The notes under the pieces: generated by a model
The model's input: the letters and a program-made list of their open reading frames with translations, nothing else
What the model was told of the DNA's origin: nothing
Database searches by the model: none
In this document: in pieces, positions 18,023 to 26,068 of the stretch
How the letters are laid out: each line of letters opens with the position of its first letter
Position numbering within the stretch: position 1 is the stretch's first letter
Source of the DNA: JANJTY01 sp038257155
GTDB taxonomy: Bacteria; Pseudomonadota; Gammaproteobacteria; Xanthomonadales; Xanthomonadaceae
Length of the DNA: 40,466 nucleotides
Direction of reading: 5' to 3'
Assembly (NCBI GenBank): GCA_038257155.1
Contig: JBBSJP010000044.1
Coordinates: 1 to 40,466, forward strand
Translations under genes and position numbers: made by a program

Positions 18023-19027
18023 CTAGCCGCGCTCCAGCAGGCTGCGCAGGTCGATGATCGCGGCATTGGCGCGCGAGATGTAGTTGGCCATCACCAGCGA
18101 ATGATTGGCAAAAAAGCCGAAGGGGCTGCCGTTGAGCACCATCGGGCTGCCCAAGCCATGCTGCGATTCCTCCAGCTCGCGGATGATCTGCTTCAGGCTG
18201 ACCGAGGCATTCTTGTCCTCTAGCACGGCAGCGAAGTCGTGTTCGACGGCCTTGAGCAGATGCAGCAAAGCCCAGGTATTGCCGCGCGCTTCGTAGAATA
18301 TGTCGTCAACTTCCAGCCAGGGCGTCCGCACCATGCGCTGTGAAGCGCCTTCGGTGGCCTGCTCGGCCGCCGCATCACCGCCCAGATCGGTATCGAAGCG
18401 GACCTGCCCGACGCTGGCCGAGAGGCGCTGCGAAAGCGATCCCAGGCGAACCTCGACGATCTTCAGCCAGTCGGCCAGGTTGTCGGCGCGGGCATAGAAG
18501 TTGGCCGGCTGTTTGCTGTCCGACAGCCGCCCCAGATAGGCCTCGACGTGACCGATGGCCTTGCGGTACTGGCGCTCGGAGGCGGGCAGCAGCCAGCGAT
18601 CCGAGGGCGTGGAGAACAGCGGATCGGCCTCTTGCAGGTCACTGTCCTCGACGCTCTGGGTCTGTGAGCGGGAGAACTCGTTGCGGAAAGCCTTGGACAT
18701 GTCGCGTACCTGAGTCAGCACGCCGAATTCCCAGTTCGGCACATTGTCCATCCACACGCCGGGCGGCAGCTTGTCGTTCGACAAATAGCCGCCGCGCTTG
18801 TCGAGCAGGGTCTCGGTGATGCGGATCAGGGTTTCGGTGGTGACGGTTCCCACCACCACCGGCTGGCCGCGCTGCGCAGCGCGCACTTCTGCGGCGTCTA
18901 CCGGGTCGAAACGCGCGGGCTCGTGGTCCCACCACCACCAGAAGAACAGTACCGCCAGCGCGTAAACCACGAGCAGCACCAGGGCCATATAGCGGAGCGC
19001 GGACGTGCGCGAGCGGGTGAGGGGCAT
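18023..19027 (-). CDS. DUF2333 family inner-membrane protein (334 aa)
   Basis: One transmembrane helix (about residues 13-33, ending F-F-W-W-W-W) is followed by a mostly helical soluble part with ETLLDKRGGYLSNDKLPPGV and NWEFGVLTQVRDMSKAFRNE, features I associate with DUF2333. The function of the family is unknown. The frame is open further upstream to 19291, but the ATG at 19027 is preceded by GGAG at good spacing and is followed by a normal anchor, so I use it. A small inverted repeat GGCACG/CGTGCC just after the stop (17996-18017) has no T tract. The gene is divergent from the beta-helix gene across a spacer of about 146 bases. Confidence 0.85.
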   Translation of the reverse strand: MPLTRSRTSALRYMALVLLVVYALAVLFFWWWWDHEPARFDPVDAAEVRAAQRGQPVVVGTVTTETLIRITETLLDKRGGYLSNDKLPPGVWMDNVPNWEFGVLTQVRDMSKAFRNEFSRSQTQSVEDSDLQEADPLFSTPSDRWLLPASERQYRKAIGHVEAYLGRLSDSKQPANFYARADNLADWLKIVEVRLGSLSQRLSASVGQVRFDTDLGGDAAAEQATEGASQRMVRTPWLEVDDIFYEARGNTWALLHLLKAVEHDFAAVLEDKNASVSLKQIIRELEESQHGLGSPMVLNGSPFGFFANHSLVMANYISRANAAIIDLRSLLERG

Positions 19028-19173
19028 GACGGTTCTCCGGCGAACGGCAGGGTTCCATGCTAGCAAGTTGCCGGGCAGGCACCCCAATGCCGGAAGTCGA
19101 CAGCGCTGCCTAATGCCGACGCGTTGGCTGGGCGGGTTAGGATGCGCAACAGCCTGTCCATGGAGGAATGCGA

Positions 19174-20643
19174 ATGGCTTCCCGCCAGTCTCTTGCGCAG
19201 CGCGGCATCGGCGCGCTGCTGCTCGCTCTGGCCTGGCTGCCGGCAGCGGCGCAGTCGACCTATTTTGTCGCCACCGATGGCATTGATGCACCCGCGGGCG
19301 GCAGCGAAGCGGCGCCCTGGGCCAGCATCACCTATGCGCTGGATTCGGTGCCGGCCGGCAGCCTGATCCTGGTCGAGCCGGGCCTGTATCAGGGCCGCAT
19401 CCGCATTCGAGGCGTGTTCAACCCACCAGTCACGATCCGGTCGCGCCAGCCCTACCGCGCCCTGCTGCGCCACGATGCCACCGTGCTGACCGTCTACAGC
19501 GACACCGTCGGAGTGGACGGCATTGTCATCGAGGGCTTCGATATTGCCCACAGCGGCCCGGGATCGGCGGCGCTGGTAGTGCAGATCCAGTCACTGGGCG
19601 CAGGCGTGGCGCGTCGCATCACGCTGCGCGACAACATCCTGCACGACAGCTACAACAACGACATCCTCAAGATCAACAATGCCGCGCGCGAGATCCGTGT
19701 GCTGGGCAACCTGTTCTATAACCAGAGCGGCAGCGACGAGCACATCGACATCAACAGCGTCGACGACGTGCTGGTCGAGGGCAATGTCTTCTTCAACGAC
19801 TTCGTCGCCTCGGGACGGGTCAATGGCAATGACACCTCGTCCTACATCGTGATCAAGGACAGCAACGGCGAGGATGACATCTACCTCGGCGCGCAGGATG
19901 TGCGGGTGCGGCGCAACATCTTCCTCAACTGGCAGGGCATCAACGGCAGCAACTTCGTGCTCTGCGGTGAAGATGGCCACCCTTGGTACGAGGCCTTTGA
20001 GGTGCTGGTGGAAAACAACCTGATGCTCGGCAACAGTGCCAACGAGATGCGTGCCGCCTTCGGGGTGAAGGGCTGCCGCGACGTCACGTTTCGGGCCAAT
20101 ACCGTGGTTGGCGATCTGCCCGGATTGGCCTTCGCCTTCCGGCTTAATCGCGAAGCCAGCAATCAGGTGCTGCAGAACATCCACTTCTATAACAACATCT
20201 GGTCGGACCCAACCGGCAGCATGGATCGCTTCTCCACCACGCCGCCGGCCGACACGGCCAGTTTCGAGCTGGACCGAAACGGCTACTGGAATGGCGGCAG
20301 CGCGATTCCTCAGAACGCAGCCGACCTGGTCAACAGCGACGACGATGCCAGCGCCCTGATCGGTGATCCGGCCCTGCCGATTCAGACTGGCCTGGTGACG
20401 CCGGTCTGGAATCCGGGAAGTGGCATGTTCGGCGGCGGATTCGCGCGGATCGCTGACGTATTCGAGCATCTGGCGCTCATCTATGGGCGACCAGGCTCTG
20501 CCGGCGTTGGTATTGGCCAGGCGCGTGGCGACCAGATGCCGGCGGACGACTTGCTCGGCCAGCCGCGCGGCGCCGAGCCCAGCCTGGGAGCGCTCGAACC
20601 GGAAGACATCGACCTGATCTTCCGCAATGGTTTCGAAAACTGA
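19174..20643 (+). CDS. Secreted right-handed beta-helix protein with C-terminal GFE peptide (489 aa)
   Basis: Residues 1-27 are a signal peptide (cleavage after P-A-A-A-Q). The N-terminal YFVATDGIDAPAGGSEAAPW and the SLILVEPGLYQGRI stretch are typical of pectate-lyase-like or DUF1565-type parallel beta-helix proteins. The middle holds repeated rungs such as ITLRDNILHDSYNND, VLVEGNVFFND and VLVENNLMLGNSAN. No lyase active-site residues could be assigned. The protein ends D-L-I-F-R-N-G-F-E-N; a closely related F-A-D-G-F-E-P peptide ends the other beta-helix protein in this window. Two in-frame ATGs exist; GGAGG at 19162-19166 is one base from the first (19168) and seven from the second (19174), so the second is preferred. 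It may bind or degrade extracellular polysaccharide. Confidence 0.87.
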   Translation: MASRQSLAQRGIGALLLALAWLPAAAQSTYFVATDGIDAPAGGSEAAPWASITYALDSVPAGSLILVEPGLYQGRIRIRGVFNPPVTIRSRQPYRALLRHDATVLTVYSDTVGVDGIVIEGFDIAHSGPGSAALVVQIQSLGAGVARRITLRDNILHDSYNNDILKINNAAREIRVLGNLFYNQSGSDEHIDINSVDDVLVEGNVFFNDFVASGRVNGNDTSSYIVIKDSNGEDDIYLGAQDVRVRRNIFLNWQGINGSNFVLCGEDGHPWYEAFEVLVENNLMLGNSANEMRAAFGVKGCRDVTFRANTVVGDLPGLAFAFRLNREASNQVLQNIHFYNNIWSDPTGSMDRFSTTPPADTASFELDRNGYWNGGSAIPQNAADLVNSDDDASALIGDPALPIQTGLVTPVWNPGSGMFGGGFARIADVFEHLALIYGRPGSAGVGIGQARGDQMPADDLLGQPRGAEPSLGALEPEDIDLIFRNGFEN

Positions 20644-20719
20644 ACGAGAACCGCTTGATCCGGGGGGCAAGCGTCTCCAAACTTGAGTATTGCCCATCGG
20701 CCAACCACGGAGATTCACC

Positions 20720-21391
20720 ATGACCGACAGCATCGCGGCAACTCGCAGCGCCGAACAGACCCTGCAGATCAATCGTACCGTCCGCCAGACTTATCAACTG
20801 CTGGCGATAACCATGGCGGTGGGTGCCGTCGGTGCCGGCATCGGCCTGTCGATGAACCTCGGCTGGAACATGGGCATGTGGATCCTGTTCATGGCCGTCT
20901 TCATCGGCGGGCCCTTCCTTATCCACCGCATGCGTGAAAGCCAGGCCAGCATCGGCCTGTGCCTGGGCTGGGCCGGGCTGGTTGGCTTCCTGATGTCGCC
21001 GCTGGTGAATGCGTACCTGTCGTTGCCGGGCGGCTCTGGCATCGTGTTGAACGCGCTCACTGCCACTGCCGTGCTGTTTGGCGGGCTGTCGCTTTATGCG
21101 CTCAGTTCCAAGCGCGACTTCAGCTTCATGGGCGGCTTTCTGTTTGCCGGCATCCTGGTGGTGTTGCTCGCCATCGTGGCCAACATCTTCCTGCAGATTC
21201 CGATGCTGTCCCTGGTGATCTCCGCCGCCGCGGTTTTGCTGATGTGCGGCCTGATCCTGTTCGACACCAGCCGCATGATCAATGGTGGCGAGACCAATCC
21301 GGTGATGATCACGGTTTCCCTGTTCGCCAATCTCGTGGTCATGTTCAGTCATCTTTTGAACCTGTTCTCGGCGCTGAGCGGCGACGACTGA
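20720..21391 (+). CDS. yccA: Bax inhibitor-1/YccA family inner-membrane protein (223 aa)
   Basis: Seven hydrophobic segments are visible. The sequence closely follows the E. coli YccA pattern through DFSFMGGFLFAGILVVLLAI, VANIFLQIP and FDTSRMINGGETN. In E. coli YccA is a substrate and modulator of the FtsH membrane protease; BI-1 relatives affect calcium leak. The length matches the family (about 220). GGAG at 20709-20712 is seven bases before the ATG. The conserved Asp of TM6 is present (F-D-T-S), while no second Asp is visible in the last helix. It is followed by a strong intrinsic terminator, so it is probably a single-gene unit or the last gene of a transcript. Confidence 0.92.
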   Translation: MTDSIAATRSAEQTLQINRTVRQTYQLLAITMAVGAVGAGIGLSMNLGWNMGMWILFMAVFIGGPFLIHRMRESQASIGLCLGWAGLVGFLMSPLVNAYLSLPGGSGIVLNALTATAVLFGGLSLYALSSKRDFSFMGGFLFAGILVVLLAIVANIFLQIPMLSLVISAAAVLLMCGLILFDTSRMINGGETNPVMITVSLFANLVVMFSHLLNLFSALSGDD

Positions 21392-21422
21392 TCCGGCTCT
21401 AGCAACGCAGCGCTCCGACCTG

Positions 21423-21474
21423 GGGGCGGGGCAGATCAGGCTTATGCTTGTTCTGCCCTGCCCCTTTCTCTTTT
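21423..21474 (+). terminator. Intrinsic terminator of yccA
   Basis: A 12-base stem (21423-21434 with 21453-21464) pairs fully with a single G-U, around an 18-base loop, followed by TTTCTCTTTT. It lies 31 bases after the yccA stop and just before the next ATG at 21484, so the next gene must be transcribed from within this interval or by readthrough. Confidence 0.8.
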
Positions 21475-21483
21475 CAGCCGACC

Positions 21484-21822
21484 ATGAGTCCCCATCTCAG
21501 CCCCATCCTGTTGCTGCTTGGCTCCAACATCTTCATGACCCTGGCCTGGTACGGCCACCTCAAGTTCAAGACCACGCCACTGCTGATCGTCATCGCCGTG
21601 AGCTGGCTGATCGCGTTGCCCGAGTACCTGCTGGCAGTTCCTGCCAACCGCATCGGCCACGGCGTCTACAGCGCGGTGCAGCTCAAGACGATCCAGGAAG
21701 TCATCAGCCTTACCGTGTTCGTCGGGTTCTCGATCTGGTATCTGGGCGAAGCGATCCGCTGGAACCACATCGCCGGCTTCGCCTTGATCGTGCTGGCTGT
21801 GTGGCTGATCTTTGCGTTCTGA
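21484..21822 (+). CDS. DUF486 / DMT-type small membrane protein (112 aa)
   Basis: There are four hydrophobic helices in 112 residues. The signatures SNIFMTLAWYGHLKF, SWLIALPEYLLAVPANRIG and QLKTIQEVISLTVFV match the DUF486 family, distantly related to small multidrug-resistance-type transporters. The function is unknown. The ATG at 21484 gives the standard family N-terminus (MSPHLSPILLL); an upstream TTG in frame would add residues from the terminator stem and is rejected. The ribosome site is weak. The gene converges with the MgtC-like gene, 27 bases away. Confidence 0.87.
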   Translation: MSPHLSPILLLLGSNIFMTLAWYGHLKFKTTPLLIVIAVSWLIALPEYLLAVPANRIGHGVYSAVQLKTIQEVISLTVFVGFSIWYLGEAIRWNHIAGFALIVLAVWLIFAF

Positions 21823-21849
21823 GACGATTGCGGTTTTCCGACCATGCGC

Positions 21850-23112
21850 TCAAGCAATCCAGCGCATTCCAAACCAGCCCAGCCAGACGCCACCCAGCAT
21901 CAGCACCAAGCCGGGAAGCATGGCCTTGTTGAAGCCACGGGTTCCGCTCCCGATGCTGAGTACCGCCTTGGTGACGGTGTTGCTGGTCAGCGCCAGCAGC
22001 ACTGCCATGCTGGCCGTGCCGCTCTCCAGATCGCCACCTGCGGCCAGTTGGCTCATCGAGATCGCCACTGCATGGGCATCAGCGAAGCCCGCCACCAGGG
22101 CAGTCATCAGTGCGCCGCCACTGCCCAACCACTGGTTCAACAGCTGGCTGATCACCAGCACCACGGCGATCAGCGCCGCAAAGGCCAGCGCATGTCCAAA
22201 GTGGAACGGGCGCTCACGCAGGTTGTCTGCGGCATTCAGGCCCTCGCGACTTGCGTGCCAGGCCAATAGTGCTGCGTAGGCCAGGGTCAGCACCCCACCC
22301 AGGATCAGGCCGGGAACCAGTTGCATCAGGACCACGCGGTCGCCCGCGGTCAGCAGGATGGCGAGCAGGACCAGGGTGGAAATGTTCGAGGCCATGCCGG
22401 CGGCGGCGCAACCGCGGGTAAGGTCGGGGCTTTGCTTGGAGCGCTGCGCCATGCTGCCGATGGTTGCGGAGCTGGAAACGAAACCACCGGCCAGGCCAGT
22501 CAGCGGCAGCCCCAGTTTCGGCCCCAGCGCACGCATCGCGATATAGCCGGCAGCATTGATCGCCATCACCAGCACCACCAACAGCCAAAGGCGGCGCAGG
22601 TTCAGGCTTTCGAACGGACCAATGGGACCATCCGGCAGGATCGGCAGTACGATCAGGGCCGAGGCCAGCAGCAGCAGCGCATCGTTGAGTTCGGTTTCCG
22701 AAAGCGTCTCGCGGGCGAAGCGATGCAGCCACTGCTTGGATTGCAGCAGCACCGTGGTAACCACCGCCAGGGCCGACGCCAATGGCGCGCTGCGCATCGC
22801 CAGCACGCCAATCAACAGGGTCAGGATCAGGCTCACCTCGGTAGTGAGCCCCGGATTTTCGGCGTTGGTTCGATGGTAGCCGGCTACCACGACCAGGGCC
22901 ACGAAACCGCCCAGCACTGCCAACGCGACCGGTCCCAGGATGGCCGCGATGGCACCGGACATCGCCAGCAGGCCGCAGGTGCGCACGCCGGCAACATGGC
23001 GTCCGGACTGATCGTCCTGGCCCCGTTCCTGCTCGCGCTCAAGGCCAATCAGCAGCCCACAGCCCAGCGCCACCAACAGACCCAGCGTCTCATCAGGAAG
23101 TACCCAGTCCAT
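21850..23112 (-). CDS. MgtC/SapB-DUF4010 family membrane protein (420 aa)
   Basis: The N-terminal domain (about residues 8-130) has the MgtC/SapB pattern: LVALGCGLLIGLEREQER, then HVAGVRTCGLLA. The C-terminal domain (about 160-405) is the multi-spanning DUF4010 module, with GGFVSSSATIGSMAQRS and LLALTSNTVTKAVLS. MgtC proteins are linked to magnesium limitation and acid or virulence responses; the combined MgtC-DUF4010 proteins have no assigned function. The frame continues upstream to 23280, but the additional stretch is charged and proline-rich, and MDWVLPDETLG at 23112 fits the family start. It is divergent from yadG with 167 bases between the starts. Confidence 0.88.
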   Translation of the reverse strand: MDWVLPDETLGLLVALGCGLLIGLEREQERGQDDQSGRHVAGVRTCGLLAMSGAIAAILGPVALAVLGGFVALVVVAGYHRTNAENPGLTTEVSLILTLLIGVLAMRSAPLASALAVVTTVLLQSKQWLHRFARETLSETELNDALLLLASALIVLPILPDGPIGPFESLNLRRLWLLVVLVMAINAAGYIAMRALGPKLGLPLTGLAGGFVSSSATIGSMAQRSKQSPDLTRGCAAAGMASNISTLVLLAILLTAGDRVVLMQLVPGLILGGVLTLAYAALLAWHASREGLNAADNLRERPFHFGHALAFAALIAVVLVISQLLNQWLGSGGALMTALVAGFADAHAVAISMSQLAAGGDLESGTASMAVLLALTSNTVTKAVLSIGSGTRGFNKAMLPGLVLMLGGVWLGWFGMRWIA

Positions 23113-23279
23113 GGCCCACTTTGCAGCGGTATCGACAACGCGGCAAGGGTCTGCGCCACTCCGCATTGCCTGCCTGCCACCAGCGGAAGTTCGTGGAGCA
23201 TCGCCCCCCTTCTCCCGCGCGCACGGCAATGCGAGGATTGCGCCTTTCGGGCAAACCCGCTTCCGGCCAAGGAACGCCA

Positions 23280-24202
<923 letters not shown>

Positions 24203-24206
<4 letters not shown>

Positions 24207-24964
24207 ATATCCACGCGATCCGCGCCATTTACCGCTTCGAAATGGCGCGCACCTTCCGCACCATCGGCGAGAGCCTTGCGGCGCCGGTGCTGACAACCTG
24301 CCTGTACTTCATTGTGTTCGGCGCCGCGATCGGCTCGCGCATGGGCGATATCGACGGGGTCAGCTATGGCGCCTTCATCATTCCCGGCCTGATCATGCTG
24401 TCCTTGCTTAACGAGAGCATCAGCAACGCCTCCTTCGGCATCTACATGCCAAAGTGGTCGGGTACGATCTTCGAGCTGCTCTCGGCGCCGGTGTCGGTGG
24501 TCGAGGTGGTGGTCGGCTACGTTGGCGCCGCTGCGACCAAGTCACTGATGATCGGCCTGCTGATCCTGATCACCGCGCGCTTCTTCGTGCCCTACGAGAT
24601 CGCGCATCCGTTCTGGCTGCTGTTTTTCCTGGTCATGACCGCCTTCAGCTTCTGCCTGTTCGGCTTCCTGATCGGGCTATGGGCCGACGACTTCCAGAAA
24701 CTGCAGGTCATCCCGTTGATGGTGATGACCCCGCTCACCTTCCTCGGCGGAGCGTTCTACTCGATCTCGATGCTGCCACCGTTCTGGCAGACGGTGTCGC
24801 TGTTCAACCCGGTGGTGTACCTGATCTCCGGCATGCGCTGGGCGTTTTACGGCGTTTCCGACGTGGGCGTGGTCTGGAGTGCGGCCGGCATCCTCGCCTT
24901 CTGCGCGCTCTGCCTGAGCGCGGTGTGGTTCATCTTTCGCACGGGATGGCGACTCCGCAGCTGA
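24203..24964 (+). CDS. yadH: ABC-2 type transporter permease, YadH type (253 aa)
   Basis: Six hydrophobic segments of the ABC-2 permease fold are visible, with the family stretches GAFIIPGLIMLSLLNESISN, MPKWSGTIFELLSAP and TFLGGAFYSISMLPPFWQT. The start ATG overlaps the yadG stop. The length is near that of E. coli YadH (256). It is the partner of the YadG ATPase in the inner membrane. A truncated and frameshifted second copy of the last 115 codons lies at 31854-32194. The differences are largely silent changes, so the two copies have separate histories. Confidence 0.92.
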
Positions 24965-24984
24965 GCCGGGGTGAGGGAAACGAA

Positions 24985-25107
24985 GATTGTAGGAGTCCAG
25001 GTCGCCCCGGGTCGGTGCGCTTATTCGCGCAAAGCACCTAGGGGCGGCCTGATACGCCGCGGCGGATTTTGGGATGTTCTGTGAGAGCTGACCCTTTCGG
25101 CGACCGC
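24985..25107. repeat. Split REP-like element with inserted palindrome downstream of yadH
   Basis: GATTGTAGGAG (24985-24995) and AGCTGACCCTTTCGGCGACC (25086-25105) match the two halves of a continuous element at 32215-32245. Between them lie 90 bases containing a large palindrome: CAGGTCGCCCC (24998-25008) pairs with GGGGCGGCCTG (25041-25051, one G-U), with an inner GGTGC/GCACC stem. GTAGGAG-type short palindromes are common dispersed repeats in this bacterial group. The hairpin may also stop yadGH transcription. Confidence 0.55.
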
Positions 25108-25319
25108 CTTGCAGGCCTTCACCATATTGCTCCTGGCCAGCTTGCGCTGTTACCAGAAGCGGATGGGCTCGTAGCGCAGCGCGCAGTGCGCGGCCTCGAT
25201 GCAGGCCCAGAACAGGAAGCGGTTGCCGCACTTGCGGTTGCCTTTGCCCTTCTTCCTACCGTTGCTAAGCCGCAGGCTGTCGACCATGCGGCAGTGGGAC
25301 GCGTACTCGCCGGCGCCGC
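25096..25319 (-). mobile_element. Remnant of an IS110-family transposase (C-terminal part, decayed)
   Basis: Read on the minus strand this segment gives GAGEYASHCRMVDSLRLSNG, then RKKGKGNRKCGNRFLFWACI, EAAHCA, then in a shifted frame RYEPIRFW-stop-QRKLARSNMVKACKAVAE. The order SNGRKKGKGN, GN-FLFWA-IEAA, RYEP, QRK-A and KA-KAVA is that of IS110-family DEDD transposases. A frameshift in the Cys-Ala-Leu region and an in-frame TAA after F-W show that it is dead. The N-terminal catalytic part is absent. The fragment ends exactly where GCGGTCGCCGA is shared with the REP-like element, suggesting junction by microhomology. Confidence 0.75.
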
Positions 25320-25330
25320 CATTACGGCGC

Positions 25331-25549
25331 CTAACGCTTCAAACCAGCAACGATTTCCGACACGCTGAGCCCGAGCTCGAGCTGCACACGGACGTATTCA
25401 CGTTCCTTGCGGGACAGGTTGCGGCCCGCGGCGATGCGAACGTCCTCGGCATCCAGGATGCGCATGATTCGGGGCATCGCCGATCCGATCGCATCAGGCC
25501 CGTAGCCGGCTTCGCGCAGCGCGGCACCAATAAGTGCTTCAGCGTCCAT
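25331..25549 (-). CDS. Small helical protein of unknown function (72 aa), possible DNA-binding
   Basis: The frame has strong G/C preference at third codon positions, as in neighbouring real genes. The protein is predicted mostly helical and ends in REYVRVQLELGLSVSEIVAG, which could form a helix-turn-helix (LGLSVSEI). I do not recognise a family. The ribosome site is weak. The gene ends 12 bases from the IS110 remnant and lies in the rearranged region, so it may be cargo or a piece of a mobile element. No partner toxin, antitoxin or recombinase was found beside it. Confidence 0.5.
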   Translation of the reverse strand: MDAEALIGAALREAGYGPDAIGSAMPRIMRILDAEDVRIAAGRNLSRKEREYVRVQLELGLSVSEIVAGLKR

Positions 25550-25720
25550 GGTCCATCCAGATTGATTCCAATTCGCGCCATTGTGGAGCCATCAGCAGAC
25601 AAATAGTCGACGGTGCTCCGAATGACCCTGGTCGATGCATCTCCGACGAGGAAAGTCCACCTGGAACATCGGCAAATTCAACCCCGGCTCTTTCGCGGAA
25701 TTCTTTGCAATCTCAGACGC
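25550..25720. other. Non-coding interval
   Basis: I see no convincing gene, RNA or repeat in these bases between the small helical protein and the left dispersed repeat. Short open frames on both strands lack ribosome sites and recognisable products. Confidence 0.4.
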
Positions 25721-25914
25721 GCAGACGCGGGGTCACCATTTCGCCGCCGCTGCCAACGGGCGTCAAAAAGGATTTTTCCGATTTCGGACCGACCGTGGAC
25801 GGCACCGCCAGCGCGGGAGGCGACGACATGAGTCTTCAGGTCCAGCATCGTTGCATTAGCGCGGAGCGGCGGATGCTTGAGGATGCAACTATGAAAGACC
25901 TGAAGACCCCTTGA
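25721..25914. repeat. Dispersed repeat, left copy
   Basis: This copy consists of block B (25721-25750), a 94-base middle, and block A (25845-25900 with its tail to 25914). Block B is identical over 30 bases to 31746-31775. Block A matches 31791-31846 at about 51 of 56 positions. Block A contains an 11-base inverted repeat, CATCGTTGCAT (25846-25856) and ATGCAACTATG (25882-25892), with one mismatch. The type of element is unknown. It lies 155 bases beyond the 3' end of the giant beta-helix gene. Confidence 0.7.
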
Positions 25915-25940
25915 GGTGCTTCTGACCCCTTGAGGTGCTT
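25905..25940. repeat. Tandem 17-base repeat, two units
   Basis: GACCCCTTGAGGTGCTT occurs at 25905-25921 and again at 25924-25940, separated by CT. The first half of the unit is also present at the end of the right dispersed repeat (31843-31853), so it belongs to the edge of that element. Confidence 0.75.
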
Positions 25941-26036
25941 GAGGCCTGTTGACAGCGCCGGCGAAACGGCGACTCCGTGCTTCTCCGCGACCACGCTGCG
26001 CGCCTGCATCCGGCGCATCAGCGCGGCGCATCGCGA

Positions 26037-26062
26037 CGCCCGCTCTCCTCCGAGAGCGGGCG
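26037..26062 (-). terminator. Strong hairpin downstream of the giant beta-helix gene
   Basis: Eleven perfectly paired bases (26037-26047 with 26052-26062) enclose a four-base loop, six bases after the TAG of the gene at 26069. There is no T tract on the minus strand, so it may protect the mRNA end or work with Rho rather than act as a classical intrinsic terminator. Confidence 0.5.
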
Positions 26063-26068
26063 CTGCGC

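Noticed and set aside
21448..21483. Upstream TTG start for the DUF486 protein
   Set aside because: It would put the N-terminus inside the 3' arm of the yccA terminator and does not fit the family start.
25322..25420. Integron attC site suggested by GCCTAAC / GTTAGGC at the end of the small gene
   Set aside because: No matching second core site (GTTRRRY on the plus strand) lies at a suitable distance, no integrase or cassette series is present, and the motif falls in and just after a coding end.
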